Origin: Candidatus Acidulodesulfobacterium acidiphilum
GTDB lineage: Bacteria > SZUA-79 > Acidulodesulfobacterales > Acidulodesulfobacteraceae
DNA length: 64,000 nt
Direction: 5' to 3'
Assembly: GCA_008534395.1 (NCBI GenBank)
Contig: SHMQ01000010.1
Coordinates: forward strand, 1 to 64,000
Both the position numbers and the translations under genes were made by a program. The notes beneath the pieces were generated by a model. That model worked only from the letters and a program-made list of their open reading frames with translations. It did no database searches and had not been told where the DNA came from. Positions 51,142 through 60,730 of this stretch are shown here, one piece after another. Every line of letters starts with the position of its first letter. The stretch's first letter is position 1.

Positions 51142-51864
51142 TTAATATTTTCTAACAAGGCCTATGAGTTCTCCTATTATTTTAACGCTATTTTCTTTTA
51201 GGACGATAGGTTTGAATGCAGGGTTTGCAGGTATAAGTTTAACAGTGCCGTCATTTAGCTTGTAATATCTTTTTAGAGTAGCTTCATATCCTTCAACTAT
51301 GGCCGCCACTATCTTGCCGTTGGGAACTTCTTCGGTTTTTTTTAAAATAATAATATCTTTGTCTGCAATCATATCTTCAATCATTGAATCGCCTTTGACC
51401 CTAAGAGCGAATAACTCTCCAGAATGTTTAGAGACAAGCCAATTCGGTATGGTAATAGTTTCTTTCATTTGAACGGCTTCTACCGGATAACCTGCCTGAA
51501 TATATCCGTATAGCTGTATAAAATTAGTATTATCCTTTTTATATAAAGTATCTTCTTCAAAAGAAACCTCTATAGGCATAGATAACAATTCATATCGTTT
51601 ATTTTTTATATCGTTTGTGCAATGATTATTTAAATTAGTTTTAGCTTTAATATATTTTTCCGTTAGAAATAGAGATCGCTTTTTACCCTGAATTGTATCT
51701 ATTAAACCACGGCCTTTTAAAGCTTTTATATGTTTAGAAACTGTGGATTTAGAAGATATGCCGATTCCCTGGCATATCTCATCATAAGATGGGGCATAAC
51801 CCTTTTTACTTTCGTAATCTATTATAAAGTCGATAATATTTTTTTGTCTTTTGCTTATCATCAT
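51142..51864 (-). CDS. lexA: LexA repressor
   Basis: 240 residues, SOS-response repressor. The N-terminal winged helix (IIDFIIDYESKKGYAPSYDEICQGIGISSKSTVSKHIKAL) is followed by the S24 peptidase domain. The cleavage site is the Ala-Gly in YIQAGYPVEA, the catalytic Ser lies in VKGDSMIED, and the Lys in ATLKRYYK. It is longer than E. coli LexA (202) by an insert of about 35 residues between the domains. An ATG three bases further in is possible. The tandem GTTTATA motif just upstream could be its own operator. Confidence 0.92.
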   Translation of the reverse strand: MMISKRQKNIIDFIIDYESKKGYAPSYDEICQGIGISSKSTVSKHIKALKGRGLIDTIQGKKRSLFLTEKYIKAKTNLNNHCTNDIKNKRYELLSMPIEVSFEEDTLYKKDNTNFIQLYGYIQAGYPVEAVQMKETITIPNWLVSKHSGELFALRVKGDSMIEDMIADKDIIILKKTEEVPNGKIVAAIVEGYEATLKRYYKLNDGTVKLIPANPAFKPIVLKENSVKIIGELIGLVRKY

Positions 51865-51873
51865 AAAAATATT

Positions 51874-51890
51874 GTTTATAGTTTATAGTT
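51874..51890. promoter_or_regulatory. Candidate operator upstream of lexA
   Basis: GTTTATAGTTTATAGTT, two direct copies of GTTTATA, lies 10 nt before the lexA start. LexA usually represses itself, but this does not match a LexA box I know. Confidence 0.25.
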
Positions 51891-51922
51891 AATGAATTTA
51901 TAAAATAAATTTTAATTAAGCA

Positions 51923-52780
51923 TTAAGATAAATTAATATTAAATATGTCGTCATAATATTTTGAAGAAACGTTATCCGAGCAATTTTTATTAATTTTTTC
52001 TTTTTTATATTTAAGCCTATATTCTTGAGGTATATAGCCGTTATTTTTTATTCTTTCCAATATCATATCGTAATAAATTTTATCAATTTCTGCCGAGATA
52101 TAATGCCTGTTCAGTTGTTTGGTTAACAGTATTTCGTTGCCGGAACCACCAAAATGAATTAAAACTATATCGTTTTCTTTAGTAGAAGCTTTTAAAATTT
52201 TTTCCGTTAATCCGATAGGTATCTGGCATGAATGCATTGTTTTATATTTAGATACGTTTTTTACTAAATCATAATATAACCACGAATAAGGCATTCTGCC
52301 CTTTGAGCCGTTTAATATATTTTGTTTAATCCTTTTATCGTTTGGATTTAAATATTCTTCGGCTACCGAATTTTTAAACCATTGATTATTTTTAGTTTTT
52401 GTGCAATGCAATATAGTTCTGTGTGCCGTGGTAAATCTTTTTGGCGAATGCCCAATGTTTGTATTGTAAATCCATACATATTCATGAACGTCGTAGCAGG
52501 CTTTATCTAAATATTTAATCCATAAAAAAGAGTTTTGTTTTGGATAGTTTATAAAAAACATATTGCCGGTATCTTTTAATATCCTATAAGATTCTTTTGC
52601 AAGTTCTATATACCATTCGATATAATTTTCAAATTTTTTAGTATATATATTATTATTATATTTAATTCCTACATTATAATCTGGATCGCTATAAATCATA
52701 TCTATAGAATTATCGGGTATTTTTTTCATCATATTAATGACATCTTCATTAAAAATATTATCTAAAAAATCAATAATCAT
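51923..52780 (-). CDS. Type II DNA adenine/cytosine-N4 methyltransferase
   Basis: 285 residues. The catalytic motif IV is DPDY (YSDPDYNVG, near residue 35) instead of the common DPPY, and the SAM-binding motif I is IHFGGSGNEI near the C-terminus, so the motif order is the beta class. The family covers N6-adenine and N4-cytosine enzymes; the sequence specificity cannot be read. An AGGAGG ribosome site lies within the end of the upstream nuclease gene, and the two overlap by 11 nt. With that gene it forms a complete restriction-modification pair. Confidence 0.87.
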   Translation of the reverse strand: MIIDFLDNIFNEDVINMMKKIPDNSIDMIYSDPDYNVGIKYNNNIYTKKFENYIEWYIELAKESYRILKDTGNMFFINYPKQNSFLWIKYLDKACYDVHEYVWIYNTNIGHSPKRFTTAHRTILHCTKTKNNQWFKNSVAEEYLNPNDKRIKQNILNGSKGRMPYSWLYYDLVKNVSKYKTMHSCQIPIGLTEKILKASTKENDIVLIHFGGSGNEILLTKQLNRHYISAEIDKIYYDMILERIKNNGYIPQEYRLKYKKEKINKNCSDNVSSKYYDDIFNINLS

Positions 52781-53597
52781 AAATTATCCTCCTCTTTTCA
52801 AGTACATATTCATTTTTTTGAATAAGCATAATTGAATTTATATCTTCGGGATCTTCAAATACATAGTTGTATAGCCTTACTTTTGAACCATTTGAAGTTT
52901 TAAGCCTCAGTAAATAACATGCGGTAAGTTTCTTTATATCAAGTTTGTTTGTTAATTTTAAATTATGATAATATCTATAAGGATTATATAATTGAAAAAT
53001 ATTAAAATTTTTAATCCAATTAATTGAATCTACAGTATTTTTGCCTTCAAATATTGTAACGAATCCATAATTTTCCATCGTTAAATCTATTTCTATCTGA
53101 AGATTTTCAAAATTCATTTTTAAATTTTTACCAATGAAATAATTAAATGATACGCCTCTTTTTCTTTCGCTCGTATATATTTTAGGATTAGCTGCTATAT
53201 CCTGATATAGAAAATCATGAATTATCCTGTGATTGAAACAAAGCGATAATGCGCTGCTTTCTGAAATTGAGAAATCGTTTAAAATACTGGGACGATAAGG
53301 CCACTTGATAACTTCATCTTCTTTTATAGGTTCGAACTCATGGAATACTTTATTTAAACCTTTAATGAAACAATGTTTTCCTTGTCCTATATGCGCTATA
53401 AAATAATCCTCCTTTAATAAAATCTCCGGATATTTTGAAGTATTATCAAGTTTAGTGATATCATAAGGATTTGTATTTAAATTATATTTTTTTAGGATTT
53501 TTTTTATTAAATCGTTATCGAAAATGAAATTATTTTTCTTTTTACAAATATTAAATATTTCAGCTACAATATCTTTCTTGGATTTTTTATTATTCAT
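52770..53597 (-). CDS. Probable type II restriction endonuclease
   Basis: 275 residues from the ATG at 53597 (a TTG at 53609 is also in frame). The family is not one I can name, but IEIDLTMENYGFVTIFEGKN holds a PD-(D/E)xK-like pattern: Asp, then E-G-K about eleven residues later. Context is decisive: it overlaps a stand-alone methyltransferase by 11 nt on the same strand. It would cut unmodified DNA at the site protected by that enzyme. Confidence 0.68.
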   Translation of the reverse strand: MNNKKSKKDIVAEIFNICKKKNNFIFDNDLIKKILKKYNLNTNPYDITKLDNTSKYPEILLKEDYFIAHIGQGKHCFIKGLNKVFHEFEPIKEDEVIKWPYRPSILNDFSISESSALSLCFNHRIIHDFLYQDIAANPKIYTSERKRGVSFNYFIGKNLKMNFENLQIEIDLTMENYGFVTIFEGKNTVDSINWIKNFNIFQLYNPYRYYHNLKLTNKLDIKKLTACYLLRLKTSNGSKVRLYNYVFEDPEDINSIMLIQKNEYVLEKRRIIYDY

Positions 53598-53730
53598 ATA
53601 AAAAAGCAACTTTATTTTTAGATTATAGAATAATTATATCGAACATTAGGCGAACATGTCAACTAAGATAATAAAATATAAGTTTATTACATATAAATGC
53701 TCTAAATAATATAATGTATAATATAAGAAT

Positions 53731-54765
53731 TTATAAGATAGACGTTATGGAGTATTTACCGTGTCCGAAAGTCGTGTTTTTTCCGATATGCGTCAATTCG
53801 CCCAGCCTTATAATCCATAAATATTCAAACGGGACTTTTTCGAAAGATAAATCGCCTATGAAACCGCTTAATTTCATGTGAGTTTTCTGCCTATTGGAAT
53901 ATCTGTCAAGAGAATACCATTTTAATGATTTTTTGCAATTTATAGGCATTGATTTTTCTATATAATAATTGAAATCTAATTCTAATTCCGGTTGTGGTTC
54001 GTTATTTAGGATAGATTTATCCGTATCGTCGATGTTACGGTTAATGCAGTGGAAAAAATTTAAATTAGTTATTCTTCTTAAAGTGTTTCTGATATACATA
54101 TGAAATTCCGGTTCCGAAACAAGCTTTTCGTTGAAAATAATTCTGGTCGGCGTTATAAATTTTAAATTAACGGAAAAATTTTCGTTATTATTTTCTTGAA
54201 TGAAATCATCGATTGCATAAAAATCGTTCAAAGGTTTAAGCTCGTCGTTTTTATAATAATATAACAATTCGCCGTCTTTATCGTTTATTATTTTAGTGAT
54301 TACAAACTTGCCTTTTTTCTGTTTGCCTATGCCTTTTTTCCCCGCAAGTCCGAAAGAATACGCAAAATATGGGAATAAGGAAATTGCCTGTCCTATCAGT
54401 ATTAACGAAAATTTTATTATTTCGTTTTTTTTGTAAAAATTTTTTTGGTCCAGAGGCGGTTCTATTACATACGGATGGGGAACGGCTGAATAATTGCGTA
54501 ATTTCAGCGAATTAGACGGCGGAGGAGAATCGAATACTTTTTTAAACATGCAAACTTTATCAAAACTGCAGCTGTTGCATTCGCCCGTATGCGATATGCA
54601 CATAACGTCTTTGAAAATATGTCCGAATACGCTTCTGAAAGTAGAACCTTTATATTCGGGGAGAAAAACGTCGTTTTCGGCTTTGATTTCAAAGTTAATT
54701 TTTGCGGCCTTGAAATCTTTAAAGATTTTTTTTATATCCGATAAATTATTACTAACTTTAACCAT
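53731..54765 (-). CDS. cas6: Cas6 pre-crRNA endoribonuclease
   Basis: 344 residues. RAMP-fold Cas6 (PF10040-type): a Cys cluster (CISHTGECNSCSFDKVCMF) near residue 60, SYAFGLAGKKGIGKQKKGKF in the centre, and the glycine-rich C-terminal loop LTHIGKNTTFGHGKYSI that marks the family. It cuts the repeat so that crRNAs begin with the 8-nt handle ATTGCGAC. It lies 22 kb from the array and 28 kb from the csm operon, on the opposite strand, upstream of the restriction-modification genes. A palindrome matching those before cas10 and the barrel gene lies 40 nt upstream of its start. Confidence 0.88.
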   Translation of the reverse strand: MVKVSNNLSDIKKIFKDFKAAKINFEIKAENDVFLPEYKGSTFRSVFGHIFKDVMCISHTGECNSCSFDKVCMFKKVFDSPPPSNSLKLRNYSAVPHPYVIEPPLDQKNFYKKNEIIKFSLILIGQAISLFPYFAYSFGLAGKKGIGKQKKGKFVITKIINDKDGELLYYYKNDELKPLNDFYAIDDFIQENNNENFSVNLKFITPTRIIFNEKLVSEPEFHMYIRNTLRRITNLNFFHCINRNIDDTDKSILNNEPQPELELDFNYYIEKSMPINCKKSLKWYSLDRYSNRQKTHMKLSGFIGDLSFEKVPFEYLWIIRLGELTHIGKNTTFGHGKYSITSIL

Positions 54766-54804
54766 AAAAGTAATATAGCATATTAAAAGATTTTTTAAAA
54801 CTTA

Positions 54805-54818
54805 AAACAACATTGTTT
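54805..54818. promoter_or_regulatory. Candidate operator upstream of cas6
   Basis: AAACAACATTGTTT (arms AAACAA and TTGTTT around CA) lies about 40 nt upstream of the cas6 start on the minus strand. Its core equals the one upstream of the outer-membrane barrel gene and is one base different from the palindrome before cas10. Confidence 0.4.
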
Positions 54819-55016
54819 AAAGATGAAAAATATTTTAAATTTTATATAATTTATTTATTGCAATAGCTATTTTCATTAATATATAATCTAAAATATATAA
54901 TCTAAAAATTAATCAGTAAATAAAGTAAAATATTTTGAAAAACGATAAAGTTTATTTGTTTTGATTAAGATTTAAGATAACAAGAAAGTAAATTATTCTT
55001 ATACGGAACATAAATT

Positions 55017-55319
55017 ATGAGATTGACGGAATATGAAATTAAAGCGATTAAGGAAACAGCCGTAAAATTTTTCGGCGCAAGCTCAAATGCATATATATTC
55101 GGCTCAAGGGTTGACGACGCTAAAAAAGGCGGAGATATCGATATATTTATAGAAACTGATAAAAATAAAGATATTTTTGAAAATAAAATAAAATTTTTAG
55201 TCGAGCTTGAAAAAAAAATAGGCGAGCGAAAAATTGACGTGATAATAAAAAATATTGATTCCGACGAAAATTTGCCTATATATAAAATAGCTAGAACGCA
55301 GGGGGTGCTGCTTAAATAA
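55017..55319 (+). CDS. MNT-type minimal nucleotidyltransferase (antitoxin)
   Basis: 100 residues. The nucleotidyltransferase signature IFGSRVDDAKKGGDIDIFIE has the GS pair and the two Asp residues in D-x-D. In MNT/HEPN pairs this protein neutralises the HEPN toxin by adding AMP units to it. The stop (TAA) and the HEPN start (ATG) share one base at 55319, so translation is coupled. Confidence 0.85.
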   Translation: MRLTEYEIKAIKETAVKFFGASSNAYIFGSRVDDAKKGGDIDIFIETDKNKDIFENKIKFLVELEKKIGERKIDVIIKNIDSDENLPIYKIARTQGVLLK

Positions 55320-55816
55320 TGGACGATGGACATGAATTAGACGTAAACCGCTTAAAACTTTTAAATTACATAGAAGAATGCGACAGGCATATAGTTAAAA
55401 TAAAACATGCTTTATCGAAAATGGAAAATTTTATGCCTCTGACGTTAGCTGATTATCGGTCTTTATCGGAGGATGACAAGGAACACATAGATCAACTTAT
55501 ATTCAGATATTCGAAATTACAAGATGTAATGGGAGAAAGACTATTTACTTCAATATTAAAAAATTTAAAAGAAAATTTTGATAACAAACCGTTTCGCGAT
55601 TTAATCGACAGGTTGGAAAAGTTAGAGATTATAGAAAGCGCAAATGATTGGGATGAACTTAGAAAATCACGGAACATTTTATCGCATGAATATTCTTCGG
55701 AAGAAAATGAATTAGTTATGAATATTAATACGGTTTACGAAAAATTAGTTCCTAAAATATTTTCTATTTATGATAAAATTATATTTTATATTGAGAATAA
55801 TATAAAACTGGATTAA
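55319..55816 (+). CDS. HEPN-type toxin partner
   Basis: 165 residues, all helical. The RNase-type HEPN motif R-N-x-x-x-H is visible as RNILSH (in ELRKSRNILSHEYS). The long N-terminal part (about 1-100) is larger than in short HepT proteins, so it is a variant. It would cut RNA or be the AMP-modified partner of the MNT protein upstream. It lies 31 nt before the small Csx3-like gene, but that could be chance. Confidence 0.78.
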   Translation: MDDGHELDVNRLKLLNYIEECDRHIVKIKHALSKMENFMPLTLADYRSLSEDDKEHIDQLIFRYSKLQDVMGERLFTSILKNLKENFDNKPFRDLIDRLEKLEIIESANDWDELRKSRNILSHEYSSEENELVMNINTVYEKLVPKIFSIYDKIIFYIENNIKLD

Positions 55817-55847
55817 TATAGAGTTTGTAAATAAGGAGTTTTTATAT

Positions 55848-56207
55848 ATGCTTGAATTAGACTTGTCTTTAAATAGCGAAGAAATATATAAAGGAGTGGA
55901 AATTGATAGTTTTGGTGGACGCAAATCTTTCACGGTTAATCAGGAAAATTTAGATATTATAGGTAAAAATATTACCGAATATATAAAAAGGCGGAAAGAA
56001 GAATATAAAAACAAAGACGAAAGGCGAAATTCCGAAAACGAGAAAAATGGAGATATTACTGCAGCCGGAGGTTTTAACGATTGCGTTGTTTTAACCGGTG
56101 CTACCGCTATTCCTGTGTATTTAGTAGCATTTCATATAGTAGTTCATAGTTTTCACGAAGTAAAGTATAAAAACGAAATGTATGAAGTAGTAGTAGCTAA
56201 ACATTAA
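55848..56207 (+). CDS. Small Csx3-like protein, possible ring nuclease partner
   Basis: 119 residues, not certainly assigned. The C-terminal 50 residues (VVLTGATAIPVYLVAFHIVVHSF, then a short VKYKNEMYEVVV strand and a final His) resemble the arrangement in Csx3, a small ferredoxin-fold protein that degrades cyclic tetra-adenylate. The N-terminal part has a charged Lys/Glu-rich helix. It lies 22 nt before a membrane-anchored CARF protein, so the pair may be effector plus off-switch. AAGGAG precedes the ATG. The homology is judged by eye only. Confidence 0.45.
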   Translation: MLELDLSLNSEEIYKGVEIDSFGGRKSFTVNQENLDIIGKNITEYIKRRKEEYKNKDERRNSENEKNGDITAAGGFNDCVVLTGATAIPVYLVAFHIVVHSFHEVKYKNEMYEVVVAKH

Positions 56208-56229
56208 TATATTAATAAATTTTTAACCT

Positions 56230-57294
56230 ATGAAAAAAAATAATATTTTTAAAAAAATTAAAAATAATTTGCAAGCTTGGTTTAGTTTGGCGCTTTATAT
56301 TTCTGCTTCCCTTGTATTAATAGGCGCAATATCTATATACTACGATGATTTTTTAAATTTAATATGGAACAATATTGTATTTAAATTTTTGCTTAGTGTC
56401 GGTTTATTATTCATCTTTCTTATTTTAACGAATATTGCCAGAAAAAGATTTTCAAAAATATCTATTCCCACGGAAAGAGATCTCGTTGAGCGCAGTTTTA
56501 AAGCTTTAATACTGCCTGTTTCTAAGGCAAGGGTAGAAATATTATCTGTAGATACAAATAACGATGTAATTAACATTAAGTATGAAGATAAAAAAATATC
56601 TATAAATAAAAATACAATCAATAAAATTTTAAATTCAGAAGATAACGAAGCTAAACATGAAAATTACGCAAATTTTAAAAATTGGCAGCCGCCTTTAGTT
56701 TCTATTTTAAGGAATTTAAAAATAGATAACGAGAAGGGCGGGATCGAACAATTATGGCTGTTAGGCTCCGCCGATACGGCGGTAAATCCTAAAAAAAAGC
56801 AAAATGAAAGCGGCAATAACGATAAATCAGATGAAAAACCCAATATAGCAAAAGGGTCGGCACGCGAATTAAAATTTTTTGTTCAAATTCTATTATTTTT
56901 TTTCAAAGATAAATTCGATATATATGTTTTTGACTATAAGAATAAAGAAAAAATAAAAATAGACGAAAAAAATTTAAATATTCTATCTGATGAAAAAATT
57001 ATCGATAATATTGCGGTAGATTTCAATGATTTTGAAAAAGTTCATGAAACGTTTAAAAGAATAATTTCGAAAATTATAGAAACTGCTAAGGAAGAGAATG
57101 AGACTTGTTCGTCGCAGAAAAGGATCAAGGAACATGAAATAGCTATAGATATTACCGGCGGACAAAAACCTATAAGCGTAGCGGGGGCGGTATCTACGCT
57201 GGAATATAAAACCAAAATAATCTACATAGATACAAATAATATACCGAATATTAAAGAAATAGACGCGACTATAGAAAACGAGCCCGATTTTTAA
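56230..57294 (+). CDS. Membrane-anchored CARF-domain protein
   Basis: 354 residues. Two membrane segments (about 17-37 and 49-70) at the N-terminus are followed by a soluble domain of about 280 residues. The latter has the CARF-like pattern IAIDITGGQKPISVAGAVSTLEYKTKIIYID near the C-terminus, the same 'GG-x-KP/KT' motif as in the Card1-like protein at 24287. No nuclease motif is seen. It would be a type III effector that acts at the membrane when cyclic oligoadenylate binds, like other TM-CARF proteins. It lies 29 kb from the array. Confidence 0.72.
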   Translation: MKKNNIFKKIKNNLQAWFSLALYISASLVLIGAISIYYDDFLNLIWNNIVFKFLLSVGLLFIFLILTNIARKRFSKISIPTERDLVERSFKALILPVSKARVEILSVDTNNDVINIKYEDKKISINKNTINKILNSEDNEAKHENYANFKNWQPPLVSILRNLKIDNEKGGIEQLWLLGSADTAVNPKKKQNESGNNDKSDEKPNIAKGSARELKFFVQILLFFFKDKFDIYVFDYKNKEKIKIDEKNLNILSDEKIIDNIAVDFNDFEKVHETFKRIISKIIETAKEENETCSSQKRIKEHEIAIDITGGQKPISVAGAVSTLEYKTKIIYIDTNNIPNIKEIDATIENEPDF

Positions 57295-57465
57295 AAGTAT
57301 TTATCTAAAAATTACTTATTAAAATATTTTCGATTTATGATAAAATTATATTGTTATATTTTATATCGAAAAGAAATATAGTCTAAAAGAAATTAATATG
57401 TACAATAATGCATTAAAATTATAAATTAATAAAAAATATACTTATATAAAATATCTTATATCCAC

Positions 57466-58608
57466 ATGCTTTCCGACGACAATTTGGATTTAATAAGGTC
57501 TCAGATAGAAACGGCTTATAAAGCTACCGAAGAACCGGTAGTAAAACAGCTGAGGAGTTTTGCGGTAAAAATTAAAGACGAGGTAAAGATTTTAAGGCCT
57601 TATACTGCTACCGCTGTATCTTTTGTTTCCGCGGACGGCGGAAACAACAATATAAAATTTAATCCCTGCGTGCTGGAACTTGTAAGGATTGTGGATTCAA
57701 GGGGAGTTCAGTGCGCTATCGATCCTATTTTCGGTAATTCCAATTTAAACGATTTAAACGAAAGGGTAGAAAGAATTACGCCTTTAAAACGTTTATGCGA
57801 CGATCTTGATTTGGAGAGGTTGAGCGATATTTCTTATTTATTGTCGGGAATGGGACAGCCGGAAAAAACGGCTTCGGCGGTTAAAATTTATCGCGATATA
57901 GTAGAATGGGCTATCCTGTATGATTTTTTGTTTAACGAGTGGGGCAATAATACTATAATAATACGAGAGGGTTTGCTGAGGACGAAATCGATTAAAAATA
58001 CTTTATTCCCCATTTTAGACAAAAAAATAAAAGAAAAGTGCATCGAACATAAACAAAAAAGAAATATAAACGTAAACGTAGTAGGCGTGGCAAAAGAAAG
58101 CGCCGTTATCAGCAGGCTTTCGCTGGCGCTGGCTTTGGAAAACGTTTTTAGGCTGCCTTATCCATGTTACGTTAAAGTACCGGATGAAATAGAACAATAC
58201 TGTTATAATTACGACAGGACATGGTTTAATACTTTTGAAGAATTTTCGGGGAGCGAAGAAAATCAGTCTTACGCTTCAATGGGAAAGCTATTTCTCGTAA
58301 AATTCGGAGACGGACCTTTCGATCCTGTTTGGCCGGTGGACATTGCCGTCTGGGACGTAGAAAATGCCGAAATGATTCTTGGGCAACTGCTGCATGACGC
58401 AAGATTAGGGTTTCCGATACCGGATTTCCCCCTTAGCATTCAAAACGCCCACGGACATGCAAAAATTAACGGAATTGAGGTGGAAATGATAGAAGATATG
58501 CTCATAGAAGGAATAAGCAAAACGCTTCCCGATTCCGAAAGAGAAAGTATATACAGAATAAAATACCTTCACCGCAACTTAACAGGAGCAAGATACAAAA
58601 ATGCTTGA
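57466..58608 (+). CDS. NurA-domain nuclease
   Basis: 380 residues. The N-terminal motif SADGGNN (about residue 50) with the preceding hydrophobic strand and the later FAKFG-type segment VKFGDGPFDP plus VWPVDIAVWD fit the NurA fold (an RNase-H-like 5'-3' nuclease). In archaea NurA works with the HerA translocase in DNA end resection; in bacteria NurA-HerA pairs are common in defence islands. Its gene overlaps the HerA gene by 8 nt, so the two are made together. Confidence 0.8.
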   Translation: MLSDDNLDLIRSQIETAYKATEEPVVKQLRSFAVKIKDEVKILRPYTATAVSFVSADGGNNNIKFNPCVLELVRIVDSRGVQCAIDPIFGNSNLNDLNERVERITPLKRLCDDLDLERLSDISYLLSGMGQPEKTASAVKIYRDIVEWAILYDFLFNEWGNNTIIIREGLLRTKSIKNTLFPILDKKIKEKCIEHKQKRNINVNVVGVAKESAVISRLSLALALENVFRLPYPCYVKVPDEIEQYCYNYDRTWFNTFEEFSGSEENQSYASMGKLFLVKFGDGPFDPVWPVDIAVWDVENAEMILGQLLHDARLGFPIPDFPLSIQNAHGHAKINGIEVEMIEDMLIEGISKTLPDSERESIYRIKYLHRNLTGARYKNA

Positions 58609-60721
58609 ACTGTTTGCAAAATCTGATTTAATGGGTATATTTAAGGGTTCAGTCGAATCGGGCTATGAATTTTCCGCCGAAGTCGTAACTCCTTACGATG
58701 CTCGTATGCTTGAAAGGCCACAGTTGGGTCAATTTTTATTAATAGAGCTTGCTAATCCTATGGAGGCTTCTCTTGCCAGAATAACTAATTTTGCTCCGGC
58801 AGGACTTCTTTCGTCGGTAGAAGGCGAAGATTATATTATGGCTCTTCAAAAAAGAGGACAAACCGTACCAGATGATTTAAAAAAAGATAAATTGAAATAC
58901 AAGGTTCAGATTAAACTTCTTGGAGCGGTTAAAATTGCCCAGACCGAAAATCAATCGAGCGATAAAATTATTTTTATACCGTCGTTGCGCAGAATACCGC
59001 ATCTTGGGGCGAAAGTTTCCCTTCCCAGCGATGCAGTATTGCGGGAGTTATGCTCTTTGAGCCAAGGAGAAACCGATTTAGGCAATTACGTGCTTGGTGA
59101 ATTTATTTATTCAGGAAAAAGCGAAAATCTAAACCAGGGCGGCAAAGATTATATTTCTAATTTTCAGTATATCGAGCCTAACCTCAACGTAAAATTTAAT
59201 ATAAATAATCTGGTTTCTAAAAGGTCCGTCGTATTTGCAAGGGCGGGTTACGGTAAGTCGAATCTCATAAAGTTTTTAATTTCGGAACTTTATAAAGAAA
59301 ACGGAAAGTATGCTTTAACAGACAAAAATAAAAAAGTAGGAACGCTAATATTTGACCCCGACGGCGAATATTTTTGGCCAGATAATAAGGATAGGCCGGG
59401 TTTGTGCGACGTGCCGCACCTTAAGGACAATATTGCGGTTTTTACGAACAGAAAATCTATAAATACATATTACGGCAGTTGGAAGGCGGGAAACGTTAAA
59501 CTAAATATTAAGTCGCTTATGCCCAGAGACGTTATAGGTATAGCAATTTCTCCAGATAGGCAAGAGCAGCAAAACATTATTAAATTAAAAAGCCTTAAAA
59601 AAGAACAGTGGATAGAACTTGTAGATATTATAGAAAGAGATAGAATGCAGGCGGACGAAAAAAAGATAGCCAGGATTATGGGTTACAACAAAGAAGCCGT
59701 CTCCGGTCAGTCCGCCGAAATTAGCGCGGCAAAAAGCAATATGTATAATCTTGTAAGCCATTTGCACGACCCTAACAGCAGGCTGATAGAAGAAGTCGAA
59801 ACTTTGCTGAGAGAAGGCAGGGTAGTAATAGTCGATATTAGCTTGCTTAGCTCGACTGCAGGCTATAACGTGGCGGGGCTTATAATTAGGAATATATTTA
59901 ATTATAATCAGGAAAATTTTACCGGAGACGGCTCTTCTATTCCTGTTATAGCGATAATAGAGGAGGCTCAAAGCGTTTTGGGCAAATCCCTTTCCGAAAC
60001 AAGTCCTTTCGTAGAATGGGTTAAAGAAGGCCGCAAATATGATTTGGGTGCTATTATGGTTACTCAGCAGCCCGGTTCGATTGCTCCGGAAATATTAAGC
60101 CAGTCGGACAACTGGTTTGTTTTTCACGTTTTATCGGAAGGAGACGCATCCGTTTTAAATAGATATAATTCTTTTTATTCAAAAGATATTATTTTAAATA
60201 TTATAAACGAACCTATAATCGGAAACTGCTATATGTGGAGCGCTCCTATTCAGCCTTTTGTTCTGCCTGTCAGAATACGCAGTTTTGAAAGTCTTTATAA
60301 AAAATATATAGTAAAAGAAGATAATCGGGAAAGTCGGGAAAAATATGAAAATTCACCTGCGTTGCTTGTAGTAAAAAGAGCTCAAGAACGATTAAAATTA
60401 ATGGCGGAAAAAATATTCGAACGTATAAAAAGTGAATTAAAAAACAATAAGTTTAAAACTCAAGACTTTCGCGATAAAAATAAAATAGGAATTTATCAGG
60501 GCAGATTATATTATATAGTTAAAGAATTTAAAGAAAAAGAAGAGTTTAAAGACGAAATAAGGAAAGAAGACGATTTATACATACCTTTATTTAGCTGTAT
60601 ATTCGACTGCAGCGAAGACGAAATTGAAATATTGGAAGGCGTGCATTTTATGAACGGCAAAGAAGAATCAAAACCTTTCGTATGCGTTCCCGTCGATAAA
60701 TGGAATGAAAAAATGAAATAA
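58601..60721 (+). CDS. HerA-type DNA translocase ATPase
   Basis: 706 residues. An N-terminal HAS-barrel (about 1-130) is followed by an FtsK/HerA ATPase with Walker A in FARAGYGKSNLIKFL (about 210) and Walker B in VIAIIEEAQSVLG; the VTQQPGSIAPEILSQ segment and the arginine-finger region come after. A C-terminal extension of about 120 charged residues is unusual. HerA hexamers pump DNA into the NurA nuclease. The gene is followed 9 nt later by a DUF4338 gene. Confidence 0.85.
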   Translation: MLELFAKSDLMGIFKGSVESGYEFSAEVVTPYDARMLERPQLGQFLLIELANPMEASLARITNFAPAGLLSSVEGEDYIMALQKRGQTVPDDLKKDKLKYKVQIKLLGAVKIAQTENQSSDKIIFIPSLRRIPHLGAKVSLPSDAVLRELCSLSQGETDLGNYVLGEFIYSGKSENLNQGGKDYISNFQYIEPNLNVKFNINNLVSKRSVVFARAGYGKSNLIKFLISELYKENGKYALTDKNKKVGTLIFDPDGEYFWPDNKDRPGLCDVPHLKDNIAVFTNRKSINTYYGSWKAGNVKLNIKSLMPRDVIGIAISPDRQEQQNIIKLKSLKKEQWIELVDIIERDRMQADEKKIARIMGYNKEAVSGQSAEISAAKSNMYNLVSHLHDPNSRLIEEVETLLREGRVVIVDISLLSSTAGYNVAGLIIRNIFNYNQENFTGDGSSIPVIAIIEEAQSVLGKSLSETSPFVEWVKEGRKYDLGAIMVTQQPGSIAPEILSQSDNWFVFHVLSEGDASVLNRYNSFYSKDIILNIINEPIIGNCYMWSAPIQPFVLPVRIRSFESLYKKYIVKEDNRESREKYENSPALLVVKRAQERLKLMAEKIFERIKSELKNNKFKTQDFRDKNKIGIYQGRLYYIVKEFKEKEEFKDEIRKEDDLYIPLFSCIFDCSEDEIEILEGVHFMNGKEESKPFVCVPVDKWNEKMK

Positions 60722-60730
60722 AATAATAAC

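Noticed and set aside
54494-54778. A 94-residue frame opposite cas6
   Set aside because: Antisense shadow of the cas6 N-terminus, no ribosome site or family similarity.
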